A stretch of 64,000 bases of DNA. It comes from Pseudomonas mucoides (GTDB taxonomy: Bacteria > Pseudomonadota > Gammaproteobacteria > Pseudomonadales > Pseudomonadaceae). How positions within the stretch are numbered: position 1 is the first letter of the stretch; each line of letters begins with the position of its first letter. The DNA is taken from NCBI RefSeq assembly GCF_015461845.1, contig NZ_JACOPW010000012.1:1-64000 (forward strand), given 5' to 3'. A program made the translations under genes and the position numbers. Shown here piece by piece: positions 16,532 through 24,747 of this stretch. The notes under the pieces are model-generated. The model was not told the origin of the DNA. It was given only the letters and a program-made list of their open reading frames with translations, and did not search any database.

Positions 16532-16600
16532 GAGTGGTGGCAGGGGCTGAGGTATTTTGAACATTGATCACGGGGGAAAGTCCGGTTGGCTGTATTGATG

Positions 16601-16634
16601 CCATGTTCCCCCAAGGCCGAGCGTGCCACGAGCA
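16601..16634 (-). promoter_or_regulatory. Shared promoter element upstream of 16276-16524
   Basis: Minus strand CTCGTGGCAC, 16 nt, then ACATGG. Distal half perfect, proximal half partial. Confidence 0.5.
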
Positions 16635-16679
16635 GGCAGAGAGGATTATTTCGAACAGCCCAGGATCACCGAATCCTCG

Positions 16680-17504
16680 TCAGCTCGCACCCGCCAGGTA
16701 GTGTTCAGGACCTAGCACAGCAGGCGTAATCCGCTGGATCTGCCAGCCACGATGAAATAGCTGCCCGTCTTTGACCAACCATGTATCACCAAGCAGGCTC
16801 AGCATGTCCGCAGCTACCCGGGCTTCGATCTCTTCAGCCGTGAATTCGACCGATTCACCTTTGGCTTGCCGTTCATTGGACAAGAATCTGAGATGTGCAA
16901 CTTGCTGATCGGCAACGATCGATGTGAAGCGACAGCCTGCCTTTCCAGCCTGGCCTGAGGCGATGAAAGCGGCCTTCAAATCCTCGTTGCTCATCTGACC
17001 GGCTCGAGATAACCAGCTAGCATCTCGCTCCGCACGCCAACGGCACTCAGCTTCGACCAGATCTGGAGTTGTGAGCTTGGTGATGTCTTCTCGGTGCCAG
17101 CATACAAGATGCGCCGTAGTGGTCTCAGCACCCTCATCGGCCTGCCAAATGCGCCAAACAAAACCAAGCGCGTCCCAGCCCGGGAATGTCACGGAGAAAT
17201 CAGTGTCATTACCACCAGGAAGCCGGTCCCAAACATCCTGACAGATCGCAACGCCATGGCGTGTATCCCACTCAGGTGTCCAATCAGTTGGTCCGAAAGG
17301 CAGGGGGACTGGCGTGTCAGACTCGACAACGCTGTACCAGGGATAGCTATGGTTTAGCGGGGGGCGAATAGCCAATGGCTGCAAACCTTTTAATAGCCGT
17401 TGGTACAGAGAGGACTTGGCAAGGATGTGATTTTCCAAGCACCCCTGTGCTGACACTAATTCGCGGTACCGAGCCAGTACGCGCTCTTCATTCGGGATTT
17501 CCAT
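16680..17504 (-). CDS. Hypothetical protein (274 aa)
   Basis: Not recognised. AGGA lies about 8 nt before the ATG, 13 nt downstream of the previous gene's stop, suggesting co-transcription. Soluble, rich in Trp (WYSVVESD, TDWTPEWDTRHG, FVWRIWQADEG). Pairs with the following zinc-ribbon protein in the same transcript. Confidence 0.65.
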   Translation of the reverse strand: MEIPNEERVLARYRELVSAQGCLENHILAKSSLYQRLLKGLQPLAIRPPLNHSYPWYSVVESDTPVPLPFGPTDWTPEWDTRHGVAICQDVWDRLPGGNDTDFSVTFPGWDALGFVWRIWQADEGAETTTAHLVCWHREDITKLTTPDLVEAECRWRAERDASWLSRAGQMSNEDLKAAFIASGQAGKAGCRFTSIVADQQVAHLRFLSNERQAKGESVEFTAEEIEARVAADMLSLLGDTWLVKDGQLFHRGWQIQRITPAVLGPEHYLAGAS

Positions 17505-17516
17505 CTCGGATGTTCC

Positions 17517-18152
17517 TCAACGGCAGTGGCGGCAGATGCCGCTCGGAGCTTGATCAGCAGTGACAAATTGGCCACAGCCTCCACACTTGGGCGTCATTCG
17601 GCGCTGGGGAAGGGGGCGCTGTAGCGTGATGCCAGTTCCAGCAAGAGCTTCATCAACCGACATGGTCACCGCCGAGGCAACAGGGCGTGCAGTTGCATCG
17701 ACGTAAGCCTTAGGCCAGATCTGCCGAGTGAATGCGGAGGCTTCGCTACCAAAATGGGAAAAAGCTTCATCCAAGGTAAAGACGGAGGCTTTCGTCAGAT
17801 CAGTGGTCAGAGCATCACCGCTAAGCCAGAAGATGTCGTTCCCGTCAAAGTGGAACCTGGCCGCGACATAGCAAAGTTCAGTTCCGCCCCTTGGGACCCA
17901 ATGGATAGTGACGTACTGGAAGTCCACTGCCATCTCGTGTCGTGGTCTGACAAAGCCCAGCGGCCAAGGGATATCGCTCCAACGTGATGCGTGCTGACTC
18001 ATCGCATCGTCACGTGTGAAAACCTCAGCTTGATTGAGGTCAGTGGTATATGAGCCACCCTCGCGCCACCAGCTTATCCGGCTACCGATCAGCCCGCGGG
18101 AGTCTTGCAAGATGAACTGTTCCATTTCCTTCAACCCATTCAACCCAATCAT
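17517..18152 (-). CDS. Hypothetical protein with C-terminal zinc ribbon (211 aa)
   Basis: Two similar segments near residues 28-55 and 104-135 (SWWREGGSYTTDLNQAEVFT and FWLSGDALTTDLTKASVFT) show an internal duplication. The C-terminus CGGCGQFV...ICRHCR is a zinc ribbon. A 9-bp tandem duplication lies at the start (18126-18143), making the first codon ambiguous between 18152 and 18125. Function unknown. Confidence 0.6.
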   Translation of the reverse strand: MIGLNGLKEMEQFILQDSRGLIGSRISWWREGGSYTTDLNQAEVFTRDDAMSQHASRWSDIPWPLGFVRPRHEMAVDFQYVTIHWVPRGGTELCYVAARFHFDGNDIFWLSGDALTTDLTKASVFTLDEAFSHFGSEASAFTRQIWPKAYVDATARPVASAVTMSVDEALAGTGITLQRPLPQRRMTPKCGGCGQFVTADQAPSGICRHCR

Positions 18153-18188
18153 TGATTGGTGTGACGATCGTGAAAATCATAAGTAGAG

Positions 18189-18521
18189 TCAGAACGGCGA
18201 CACTAGGTCGCCGTCCAGGTTGTAGAAGACTCGGTTGTCTATGGTGTTGTGCTGTGAGTCAAGATAAGCAGCTCGCCACATGACATCGGGTATTTGGATG
18301 GAGAGCTTCGAAGCAATCGCTTTGAAGTGGGCAAGGTCTGATGGATGCCCGACGTCGTCAAGGTTGCTGTAAACGATACCTTCATCGAACTCATCCAAAC
18401 CTTCCTCGCCATCCTTCTCGACAACCATGTAAAAGCCTTGGAGAGGCCGGTCCCAGCCCAGTTGGACGCGAACTAAGCAGCTGCTTTGAGCGTGGTAGAC
18501 CTTAACGTAGTGCTGGCTCAT
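18189..18521 (-). CDS. Hypothetical protein (110 aa)
   Basis: Not recognised. Start fixed by GGAGG 4 nt before the ATG at 18521. Soluble and acidic in the middle (EKDGEEGLDEFDEG). Confidence 0.6.
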   Translation of the reverse strand: MSQHYVKVYHAQSSCLVRVQLGWDRPLQGFYMVVEKDGEEGLDEFDEGIVYSNLDDVGHPSDLAHFKAIASKLSIQIPDVMWRAAYLDSQHNTIDNRVFYNLDGDLVSPF

Positions 18522-18588
18522 GCAACCTCCTGATTTGCTATGCCGCACAGGCTACATCCCTGTACGACCGTCACATATCCAAAACAGG

Positions 18589-18780
18589 CTAGGGTTTTTC
18601 ACCAGCAGCCAAGGCGGTGAGGGTGCCACCAGAGATAAACGCCAGCACTATCGAGATCCAGCCGAAGCTGTCACGGATGAAGCCTTCAACCACTGCGCCA
18701 TAGGTAAACGAGAGATATTGCATACCCATGGCCACTAACAGAATAACAACGGCGCCGAGGCTATAGATGAAGCTGCGCAT
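18589..18780 (-). CDS. Small membrane protein (63 aa)
   Basis: Two hydrophobic segments at residues 4-26 and 41-58 separated by VVEGFIRDSFG. ATG at 18780 chosen for AAGGGAAC upstream and because longer frames run through the promoter. Inner membrane expected; function unknown. Confidence 0.65.
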   Translation of the reverse strand: MRSFIYSLGAVVILLVAMGMQYLSFTYGAVVEGFIRDSFGWISIVLAFISGGTLTALAAGEKP

Positions 18781-18805
18781 GATGATGTTCCCTTGTTGAG
18801 TGAGC

Positions 18806-18839
18806 CCATTATCAATGCGTTCTAGGCGTGCCAGACCCC
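18806..18839 (-). promoter_or_regulatory. Shared promoter element upstream of 18589-18780
   Basis: Minus strand GGGGTCTGGCAC, 16 nt, then TAATGG. Confidence 0.65.
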
Positions 18840-19114
18840 TCTGCGCGCACACGGATTGCGAAGACATCAACTGGCAGATCACCAAAGTGTTCATGCTCAA
18901 TTGTCTGCTCTTCAAACCCCAGCCATGGGATTAATATCTCTCGCTCTGCATCCCCCTTTTTGGGGTATCCCCAGCAGACCCGAACCATGTCGTAAGTGCG
19001 CCCTTCCAGTCGAGTTCGCCAGTAGGGAGTCCGCAGTCGGAATTCAAAGGTTTTGGTGCCCGCCGTGATCTGATGGAAGTAGGTGCCGATCAGGTTGAGA
19101 GTCAGGATCCTCAA
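18812..19114 (-). CDS. ASCH/PUA-like domain protein
   Basis: 100 aa from a TTG at 19114. The opening MRILTLNLIGTYFHQITAG with GTKTFEFRL, and the later GYPKKGD, match small ASCH-domain proteins, which bind RNA or modified bases and include nucleases. GAGG lies about 8 nt before the TTG, which overlaps the stop of a 35-aa frame upstream. The C-terminal end overlaps the promoter of the next gene. Confidence 0.7.
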   Translation of the reverse strand: MRILTLNLIGTYFHQITAGTKTFEFRLRTPYWRTRLEGRTYDMVRVCWGYPKKGDAEREILIPWLGFEEQTIEHEHFGDLPVDVFAIRVRAEGSGTPRTH

Positions 19115-19218
19115 AGGGCAACCTCTGACGGAGCTAAATGGAACCCGCAGGGTGTCATGCCGCAAGTGCACAGGGCGGTGATCATTTGGAAGGGCGTTTT
19201 GAGGGTCATGTCGAACAT
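19111..19218 (-). CDS. Small leader ORF coupled to the ASCH gene (35 aa)
   Basis: ATG at 19218 has a strong GGAGG 8 nt upstream. The 35-codon frame ends in a TGA that overlaps the TTG start of the ASCH gene (TTGA), a classic coupling arrangement. The product is Cys- and Met-rich (CTCGMTPCGF). It may be a small protein or a leader peptide controlling ASCH translation. Confidence 0.5.
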   Translation of the reverse strand: MFDMTLKTPFQMITALCTCGMTPCGFHLAPSEVAL

Positions 19219-19345
19219 TCGGTACACCTCCAGGGCGGGCTATATCCGGGCAGAGTTAAGGGCGGCCAACTGAAACTGGTGGCCAGATATCTACACCTTA
19301 ACGTGCCCGAAAGGAGTCAACACCTTCGCGCGCGGGATTCACAAG

Positions 19346-19537
19346 CTAATCTGATCCATCACCCCAGCGCATCCATGCTAGCTGCCGTATTGCAGCGATC
19401 CCAATTCCCACCAGTAGAGCCAGAAAATCAGAAGTATTCCCAAGCCAAGTCGCTATGGCCAGGGTTGGCAAAATCAATGCGAAGGCAATGATGGCAAGTC
19501 CGGCCGGGCTTCTCAGCCAGAAATACGTGGTACCCAT
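19346..19537 (-). CDS. Small membrane protein (63 aa)
   Basis: GGAG 8 nt before the ATG. Two hydrophobic segments (residues 12-30 and 36-52). Function unknown; no shared promoter element upstream. Confidence 0.6.
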   Translation of the reverse strand: MGTTYFWLRSPAGLAIIAFALILPTLAIATWLGNTSDFLALLVGIGIAAIRQLAWMRWGDGSD

Positions 19538-19644
19538 CGTGATCTCTCCATAGTCATTCGGGCTGATCGCCCCTTATTAGCTAAGACAAGATATTAGTCG
19601 AAAGGTCGATTTTTGAGTTGTGACTGATGCCCGCGGCATGGCAT

Positions 19645-19659
19645 GGCTATGTCATAGCC
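19645..19659. promoter_or_regulatory. Operator-like palindrome
   Basis: GGCTATG-T-CATAGCC, perfect 7-bp arms, 105 nt before the periplasmic protein gene at 19765. Confidence 0.35.
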
Positions 19660-19764
19660 CAGAACCATTTTGGCTTCCAGGTTTTGGGTTGCAGACCATT
19701 ATCGACGTGGCATTGTGCAAATTCGATTCCGGTAATACTTGCCGGAATGGTTATGGAGTTCACC

Positions 19765-20220
19765 ATGCGCAAGAAAATCATCGCTCTGCTGCTCGTTGCA
19801 GCGGCGACCCCCACTCTGGTAATGGCAGGCGACAAGCACGGTTCTGACTGCTGCCCTAAGGGTTCGCACGGCCACTTCGAAGCTGGCCCCCAAGGTCCAG
19901 TCCGTGACTTTGCTGGCGGTCCAGGTCTCCTGGGCATTGATCTGAATAGGGATCAGCGCAAAGCAGTTCGTGAGGCCGACCGCGATGAGCGCCTGGCTGT
20001 CAGCAAGATAAATCGCGACTATCTGGACAAGCTCTCTGAGGCTGATAAGGCTGCTATGAAAGGGGCTATCCAGACGGCACGATCCGATTCAGAAGGCAAG
20101 GTTCGTATGGCGCTGAATGCTGATCAAATCAAGCAATTCGATGCAAATCTGAAGCGCGAGGCCGATCAACGCGCAGAATGGGAAGAATTCCAGAAGTGGA
20201 AGGCAGCCAAGAAAGGCTGA
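19765..20220 (+). CDS. Periplasmic protein, Spy/CpxP-like composition
   Basis: 151 aa. Signal peptide MRKKIIALLLVAAATPTLVMA with cleavage after VMA. The mature part is His/Cys-containing at first (DKHGSDCCPKGSHGHF) and then a helical, highly charged region (LNRDQRKAVREADRDERL through KLSEADKAAMKGAIQTA). This resembles Spy/CpxP-type or Heavy-metal-resistance-type periplasmic helical proteins, but no LTxxQ motif is clear. The ATG at 19765 has ATGGAG upstream. One of the few plus-strand genes, with a hairpin after it. Confidence 0.6.
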   Translation: MRKKIIALLLVAAATPTLVMAGDKHGSDCCPKGSHGHFEAGPQGPVRDFAGGPGLLGIDLNRDQRKAVREADRDERLAVSKINRDYLDKLSEADKAAMKGAIQTARSDSEGKVRMALNADQIKQFDANLKREADQRAEWEEFQKWKAAKKG

Positions 20221-20227
20221 ATGGAAG

Positions 20228-20256
20228 CGTCAACCGGTCCACGCAACCGGCTGACG
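20228..20256 (+). terminator. Hairpin after the periplasmic protein gene
   Basis: CGTCA-CCGGT arms pair with ACCGG-TGACG around a short loop, followed by a mildly T-rich stretch. Confidence 0.5.
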
Positions 20257-20300
20257 TTCACTTTAGATTCCGCATGGGGAATGCTTTTGCGTCTTCTCCG

Positions 20301-21389
20301 TCAGATCTTCTCGGCAAAGCTGGGCCGCGCACCAGAACAGAACTGAGCAAAGCTATCGATCATCTCGCGTGAATCGTTGACGTCGATAGTGAACTGAGCT
20401 TTCAAATCCGTAGCATCTTTCTCATACGAAAAACCGACCGTTCGACCTCCTCTGAATGCTGCCAGCTGCTCTGGGGTGGGATCGAAGGTGATGTAAGAAA
20501 ATCCATTCTTCAAACTGGGACCGACCTTTCCGTTACGGACTGAGAACCGCTTGTTGTCAACGATCAACGACAGCTTATCCATCAGCCCAAGCACGCTTGT
20601 GTCGTACCACGCCTTGTAAAAGGCCCCCATCGATACTCCACCCTGAGAGTTGCACGAAATCCCGATCCTGCCGGTACCGGTGATCTTTGTCTGCTCACCC
20701 ATCAAGTACACAAGCCCGTGCTCACCGCGAATGGTCCAGGTTGCTGTTAGCGATCCTGCATTCACCAGATCCAACTCATAGGCTTCGAGCGGAGTAAGAT
20801 AATTCATGTCTGCCGGACCGGCTTTAGAGGCAACCTCAAGCAAGCGAAGATCGATTCCAAGGTTGCTGAGGTGGTTAGCAAGCAGGGTAGAGGTGATCTG
20901 GCCCGTGGCTATGTCCGTATCCCCAGCTACGCCGCTGGCCTTGAAGAACTGGTGGACACCCATCTTGGATTCACCGTCCATCAACCGAAACACGCCGCCG
21001 GCGAAAGCAAATGGGCAGGCACTCTCACAGTAACCCGCACTGGGGTTGGTATGAGGGCCATTCCAGACTCCAATGCGCGTTGAATAGCCGCGCTCCCGGA
21101 TCAGTTGGCCAAGCTCCATAGCCGCAACCAAATCCCCACCATGAGAATTGAAATACACAAATCCAACCTGCCGGTCTTTCAGGAAGCCGTTCTTGCGAAA
21201 TGCTTCGACCGTAGGCCGGTGGATGTAGCCATCGATGTAGACCTCAGGTATGTCCTGCGGGGTCTTAGGGGGAACGAAATTGATCTGTGCTGGGATTAAC
21301 CGCTTATCAACGTGATCATGGGCCACTGGCGCGGCTGCTACAGAGCAGCAGAGAAGCAAGGAAGCAACCGCAAGCAACGGGCGAATCAC
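20301..21389 (-). CDS. Secreted ClpP/SppA-fold serine protease-like protein
   Basis: 362 aa. A GTG start overlaps the stop of the preceding gene, with GAGGAG 5 nt upstream. Signal peptide (LLAVASLLLCCSVAAAPVA). The crotonase/ClpP fold is shown by VYFNSHGGDLVAAMELGQ (oxyanion region), ESACPFAFAGGVFR (nucleophile Ser in ESAC) and KMGVHQFFKA (candidate His). The C-terminal 130 residues form an additional domain of unknown function. Expected in the periplasm; substrate unknown. Confidence 0.7.
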   Translation of the reverse strand: MIRPLLAVASLLLCCSVAAAPVAHDHVDKRLIPAQINFVPPKTPQDIPEVYIDGYIHRPTVEAFRKNGFLKDRQVGFVYFNSHGGDLVAAMELGQLIRERGYSTRIGVWNGPHTNPSAGYCESACPFAFAGGVFRLMDGESKMGVHQFFKASGVAGDTDIATGQITSTLLANHLSNLGIDLRLLEVASKAGPADMNYLTPLEAYELDLVNAGSLTATWTIRGEHGLVYLMGEQTKITGTGRIGISCNSQGGVSMGAFYKAWYDTSVLGLMDKLSLIVDNKRFSVRNGKVGPSLKNGFSYITFDPTPEQLAAFRGGRTVGFSYEKDATDLKAQFTIDVNDSREMIDSFAQFCSGARPSFAEKI

Positions 21390-21700
21390 GAGCGCTCCTC
21401 GACCTGCTTAAGGAAAACGAGACCTGATTGGGCTGACAGAAACTCAGCGAGTTCCGAGCCCGCGGCCAGTACAACCCCAAGGTCGGTTCCCTTGAGCCGA
21501 ATGCCTTCTTCGCTAATAGCCCCAGCGGGGTCCAGCTCCAGACCCAAGGCAGCACAGAGTCGATCTGCCTCTGCCTCGATGCGTGACCAAACATCAGAGT
21601 GAAAGCCTTCATCAGCAATGCGGTCAGCAGCCCATGTGAACGGTATTTCGATGTAATGCTGAACGTGGAGCGCGGGGGTTGTTACGCGTGTCATGGTCAT
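21386..21700 (-). CDS. Hypothetical protein coupled to the ClpP-like gene (104 aa)
   Basis: Not recognised. ATG at 21700 has GAGG 8 nt upstream. Soluble, acidic. Its stop overlaps the start of the secreted ClpP-like gene by 4 nt, so the two are made together, though this one has no export signal. Confidence 0.6.
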   Translation of the reverse strand: MTMTRVTTPALHVQHYIEIPFTWAADRIADEGFHSDVWSRIEAEADRLCAALGLELDPAGAISEEGIRLKGTDLGVVLAAGSELAEFLSAQSGLVFLKQVEERS

Positions 21701-21729
21701 AATGCTTGCCTCATCAATACACAATGATT

Positions 21730-21763
21730 GCATGGTGAGGCAGGATTGCGTGTGCCAAAACCT
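21730..21763 (-). promoter_or_regulatory. Shared promoter element upstream of 21386-21700
   Basis: Minus strand GGTTTTGGCAC, 16 nt, then CCATGC. Confidence 0.5.
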
Positions 21764-21774
21764 GTGTACCAAAA

Positions 21775-22266
21775 TTAGTCGGTAGGCACCAACATGCCCG
21801 GTTTACCTGCAAGCTCACTGACACCTAGGACAATGCGCTGGACCTCTTCCTCCAAGCTTTCACGTGGGACAACCCACCGCAGCCCCACGTAATCAACGCT
21901 ACAGGCCGAGTGCGGCCGCAGCCATGTCAGCGGCCCGGGGCGCTCACTGAAGAGTGTGCCTCGGAAGATGCCGATCTCTCGCATGCTGCCATTGTGATCA
22001 TCGATCGCTGAAAATGAGTGATCAGCATGGACTGCGAGATGAATCTCGACGGTAGCCGCGTCACTCTCCTGCCGATCGGGCCAGAGCTCAGAACATACCA
22101 ACCAACTGGTAGCCGTACTCAAGATGCCTGGAAGGTCACTGATACTCTCCGTTGGGTGTCGGGGTTCGTGAGAGTCATCAGAGGACAACACAGCAACACT
22201 CGCCGCGCTTTCCAAGGCTCGGCTCGGTTCGCAAACAAGTAAAGGATCACTGCGTTTCCTCTCCAA
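21775..22266 (-). CDS. Hypothetical protein, paralogue of the upstream gene (163 aa)
   Basis: The TTG at 22266 with GGAAAG 6 nt upstream is the most plausible start. Aligns with 22247-22786: ALESAAS, VEIHLAVHADHSF, LTWLRPHS and LRWVVPRE correspond to ALECAAS, IFLTLAVQANHLF, HHWLRPQG and VQWTIPKS. It has lost the HPHTD motif that the paralogue keeps, so any metal-dependent activity is probably gone. Confidence 0.5.
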   Translation of the reverse strand: MERKRSDPLLVCEPSRALESAASVAVLSSDDSHEPRHPTESISDLPGILSTATSWLVCSELWPDRQESDAATVEIHLAVHADHSFSAIDDHNGSMREIGIFRGTLFSERPGPLTWLRPHSACSVDYVGLRWVVPRESLEEEVQRIVLGVSELAGKPGMLVPTD

Positions 22267-22786
22267 TGCTGGCTTTCCAAGCGCTCTGGATCGCTGGAAC
22301 CTTGGTCGACCGAACCCCAATGGCAGCCAGCCCCTTCCTAATCTCCCGATAGGTCTTCACGAAGTCCGATTTAGGTATCGTCCACTGAACGCACAGAAAG
22401 CCGTCATCACCCTGCGGACGCAGCCAGTGATGCTTGAGTGGCGAAAACGCAAACACATCGCCCGGGCGGACCGTCATCGATGTAACGAGCCCAGGAGCCA
22501 CCATAACTTCAAATAGGTGGTTAGCTTGAACAGCCAGGGTGAGGAAGATCGACTCACCCCAAGATGGATCGGTGTGTGGGTGGGCCTGGACACAGCCAAG
22601 CCAGTCGGCAAGATCAGTCCTAGGAAGGGGAAGGTCATCCAACGCGACAACCTCAATATCCCAGGATGCAGCGCATTCTAGGGCAGCCTCTGGTATCTCC
22701 AGCCTCTCAATGCTGGCTGCGTCTATTCGCATGCGGCGCAGCGCGCGAGGAAGGGCGCATTGAGTATTCATCACACTCGATCTCAT
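22247..22786 (-). CDS. Hypothetical beta-barrel (cupin or 2OG-oxygenase-like) protein (179 aa)
   Basis: Residues near 88-92 read HPHTD (HxD-like) and KHHWLRP lies about 55 residues later, a spacing and order that suit a double-stranded beta-helix metal site. The stretch SMTVRPGDVFAFSPLKHHW is typical of cupin or oxygenase barrels. The first ATG overlaps the stop of the PP-loop gene; ATG 22771 is an alternative. Function unknown. Confidence 0.5.
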   Translation of the reverse strand: MRSSVMNTQCALPRALRRMRIDAASIERLEIPEAALECAASWDIEVVALDDLPLPRTDLADWLGCVQAHPHTDPSWGESIFLTLAVQANHLFEVMVAPGLVTSMTVRPGDVFAFSPLKHHWLRPQGDDGFLCVQWTIPKSDFVKTYREIRKGLAAIGVRSTKVPAIQSAWKASIGEETQ

Positions 22787-23946
22787 AAAAAGGACAGCTG
22801 TTGAGGTTGGATCTGTAGAGCCGGGATCAACTGGATAGCGCTCTCACCCTCTTCAGCAGCAACCCCGCCCTTCAGTCTCATCTGTTCCATCAGTTCCTCG
22901 TAGCGTTGAATGATGCTCTCGGGTGTGGAGCATTTGATGGTAAGCCCCACGCCCGCCGCTACCTCGCTGCGAATTTCTGCCAGCAATGTAGCCTCCTCAA
23001 ATGTTGGGATGCAGGTTGGCCAGCCTTTGGTGTAGAGCAGATGTTTAGGGATTGCGGCTTCTAATGCCTTGCGGCGTAAGGATACCTGCTTCGCCATAGC
23101 CAGGCGGCCCAAGGTTTCTGAGGACAGAAGGGAAGGGTTTACATCTCCGAGCCATTTGTTGCTCTGGAAGGCGAAAGTGGAATCAATCTCCAGATCAACC
23201 ATCTGCCGGTATAGGGGATGTCCGGCCTCATCCAAAGTGGCGTTATAAGCGTCGCCAGCACTCGACATAATGCACCACCGGCAACTTACCCTTGTCATGT
23301 TGAACCGTGTATATGCCTCATGTGGCTCAAGTCCCACGCTGGCGATTGCGCCCCATACAGCCCCCACATCCCACTCAATGATCGGGTTCCACTGATAAGC
23401 ATCAAAGCCGCGGCGCGCGGCCACAGGTTCATGCTTGGCAATGGGCATTTTGGCTCGATTGGGCGATTCCTGGCGGCGAACCCCAGTGGCATTGAGAATA
23501 TTAAAATCAGGGTAAGTGCGCTTAAGGTGGCTGCGTATTACGGCGCTCTTGAGCTCGGATGTGCAGAACCGCATCGAGGGCGTTGACCACGGCAGGATCA
23601 GTTGGACACAACTCAGATCAATGTAACGCTCAACGTTATTTTCCCAGCGCTTCAGCCATCGCTCCATCATTCCACCGGCGGCACGTTTAACAACCTCAAG
23701 CTTCCAGCCAAGCTTGTCGGCAACCTCCTGGCACTTGAACAAGCTCTGTTCCCATTCAACCGAGCCCAAGTCCGCATGCACGGCGCACCTCGGCCCTTCG
23801 AACCCAATGCTGTCCAAGTAGCGATGGACCGCAATCAGGCACGCTACGCTATCTTTTCCTCCGCTGACGCCGACGGCTACAACCGTCTTCTGCTTCAGGA
23901 GAATGTCGATTTCAGGTGTAGTGGCTACTGGGGGAAGGGCGAGCAT
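22783..23946 (-). CDS. PAPS reductase-like PP-loop protein
   Basis: 387 aa. PP-loop AVGVSGGKDSVACL near residue 27 binds ATP or a nucleotide. It continues HADLGSVEWEQSL and MRFCTSELKSAVI, and has a Cys pair VSCRWCIMSS near residue 235. This is the phosphoadenosine phosphosulfate reductase-like group seen on phages and plasmids, of which DndC is a distant relative; the true role is often unknown. No sulfur assimilation or dnd genes adjoin it. It heads a three-gene operon with the barrel-protein pair. Confidence 0.78.
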   Translation of the reverse strand: MLALPPVATTPEIDILLKQKTVVAVGVSGGKDSVACLIAVHRYLDSIGFEGPRCAVHADLGSVEWEQSLFKCQEVADKLGWKLEVVKRAAGGMMERWLKRWENNVERYIDLSCVQLILPWSTPSMRFCTSELKSAVIRSHLKRTYPDFNILNATGVRRQESPNRAKMPIAKHEPVAARRGFDAYQWNPIIEWDVGAVWGAIASVGLEPHEAYTRFNMTRVSCRWCIMSSAGDAYNATLDEAGHPLYRQMVDLEIDSTFAFQSNKWLGDVNPSLLSSETLGRLAMAKQVSLRRKALEAAIPKHLLYTKGWPTCIPTFEEATLLAEIRSEVAAGVGLTIKCSTPESIIQRYEELMEQMRLKGGVAAEEGESAIQLIPALQIQPQQLSFL

Positions 23947-23976
23947 GGTGTGGATTCCTGGCTTGGATTCGATGAT

Positions 23977-24010
23977 CCATGGTGAGGTCGGCCAGAGAGT
24001 GGCAGAAGCC
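23977..24010 (-). promoter_or_regulatory. Shared promoter element upstream of the PP-loop gene
   Basis: Minus strand GGCTTCTGCCAC, 16 nt, then CCATGG: full consensus. Confidence 0.7.
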
Positions 24011-24128
24011 TTTAGGCTGATGTTTCAGCGCAAGGTCGGTTGTCCAGGTAGAGAATGAATACAGGTAGGATAAGGGGCAGGATCATTGAGGCCGAGCACC
24101 AACGATCCTGCGAATCAGCTAGGGTCGG

Positions 24129-24497
24129 CTACTGGTTGTAATGATTTTGTTCTGAAAGCGAGTTATCCAGCAGTGATGAAAGGCGCATGCCTCCAATCTC
24201 CGCAATCAGGTTCTCGACAGTGATAAGCGCGCAGACACGTATCTGGTGCTTGTCGATTGAACCTGTTCCACCGCCCAGCACCACTGAAGCGTTGCAAGCC
24301 GACAGGCTAGCGATTCTACAGCCAGTCTCATACAGGCTCACAACCAATGGCCGATCACCCTGAGAGCAGACCGATCTCGGCTCCGCATGGACTGATATGT
24401 TGAAATCCGTTTCGTTAATACGGTGCTTGAACAGATCAATCTGCTCTACCTCTACCATCTCACCTTTGCGTCCAGCAACGAGAATCGAGTGCGACAT
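24129..24497 (-). CDS. Hypothetical protein (122 aa)
   Basis: Not recognised. AAGGA 8 nt before the ATG. Soluble; contains SVVLGGGTGSIDKHQIRV. The 250 nt upstream to the next gene hold no further gene that I can support. Confidence 0.6.
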   Translation of the reverse strand: MSHSILVAGRKGEMVEVEQIDLFKHRINETDFNISVHAEPRSVCSQGDRPLVVSLYETGCRIASLSACNASVVLGGGTGSIDKHQIRVCALITVENLIAEIGGMRLSSLLDNSLSEQNHYNQ

Positions 24498-24747
24498 GTT
24501 GTATTTCCTTCTACAGGTCCTAAGACCTCATCCATTTCACGTGCGCCCTTGGGCACAACAGTTGGCCTTAACTGGCTCTGACTCCCTTTTCGGCAGAAGT
24601 ACCGAGTTATTAAGACCGTTCGTCGGTTCTGTGAAGGGTTTCACAAAATTGAAGTGATGCCTCGCCACTCAGACTTTTTCGTAGTGCCGGCAGTTCCTGG
24701 CCAAAATGGGAGATGTACGGGAAAATTGTTTGAGATCGGATCAGCCT

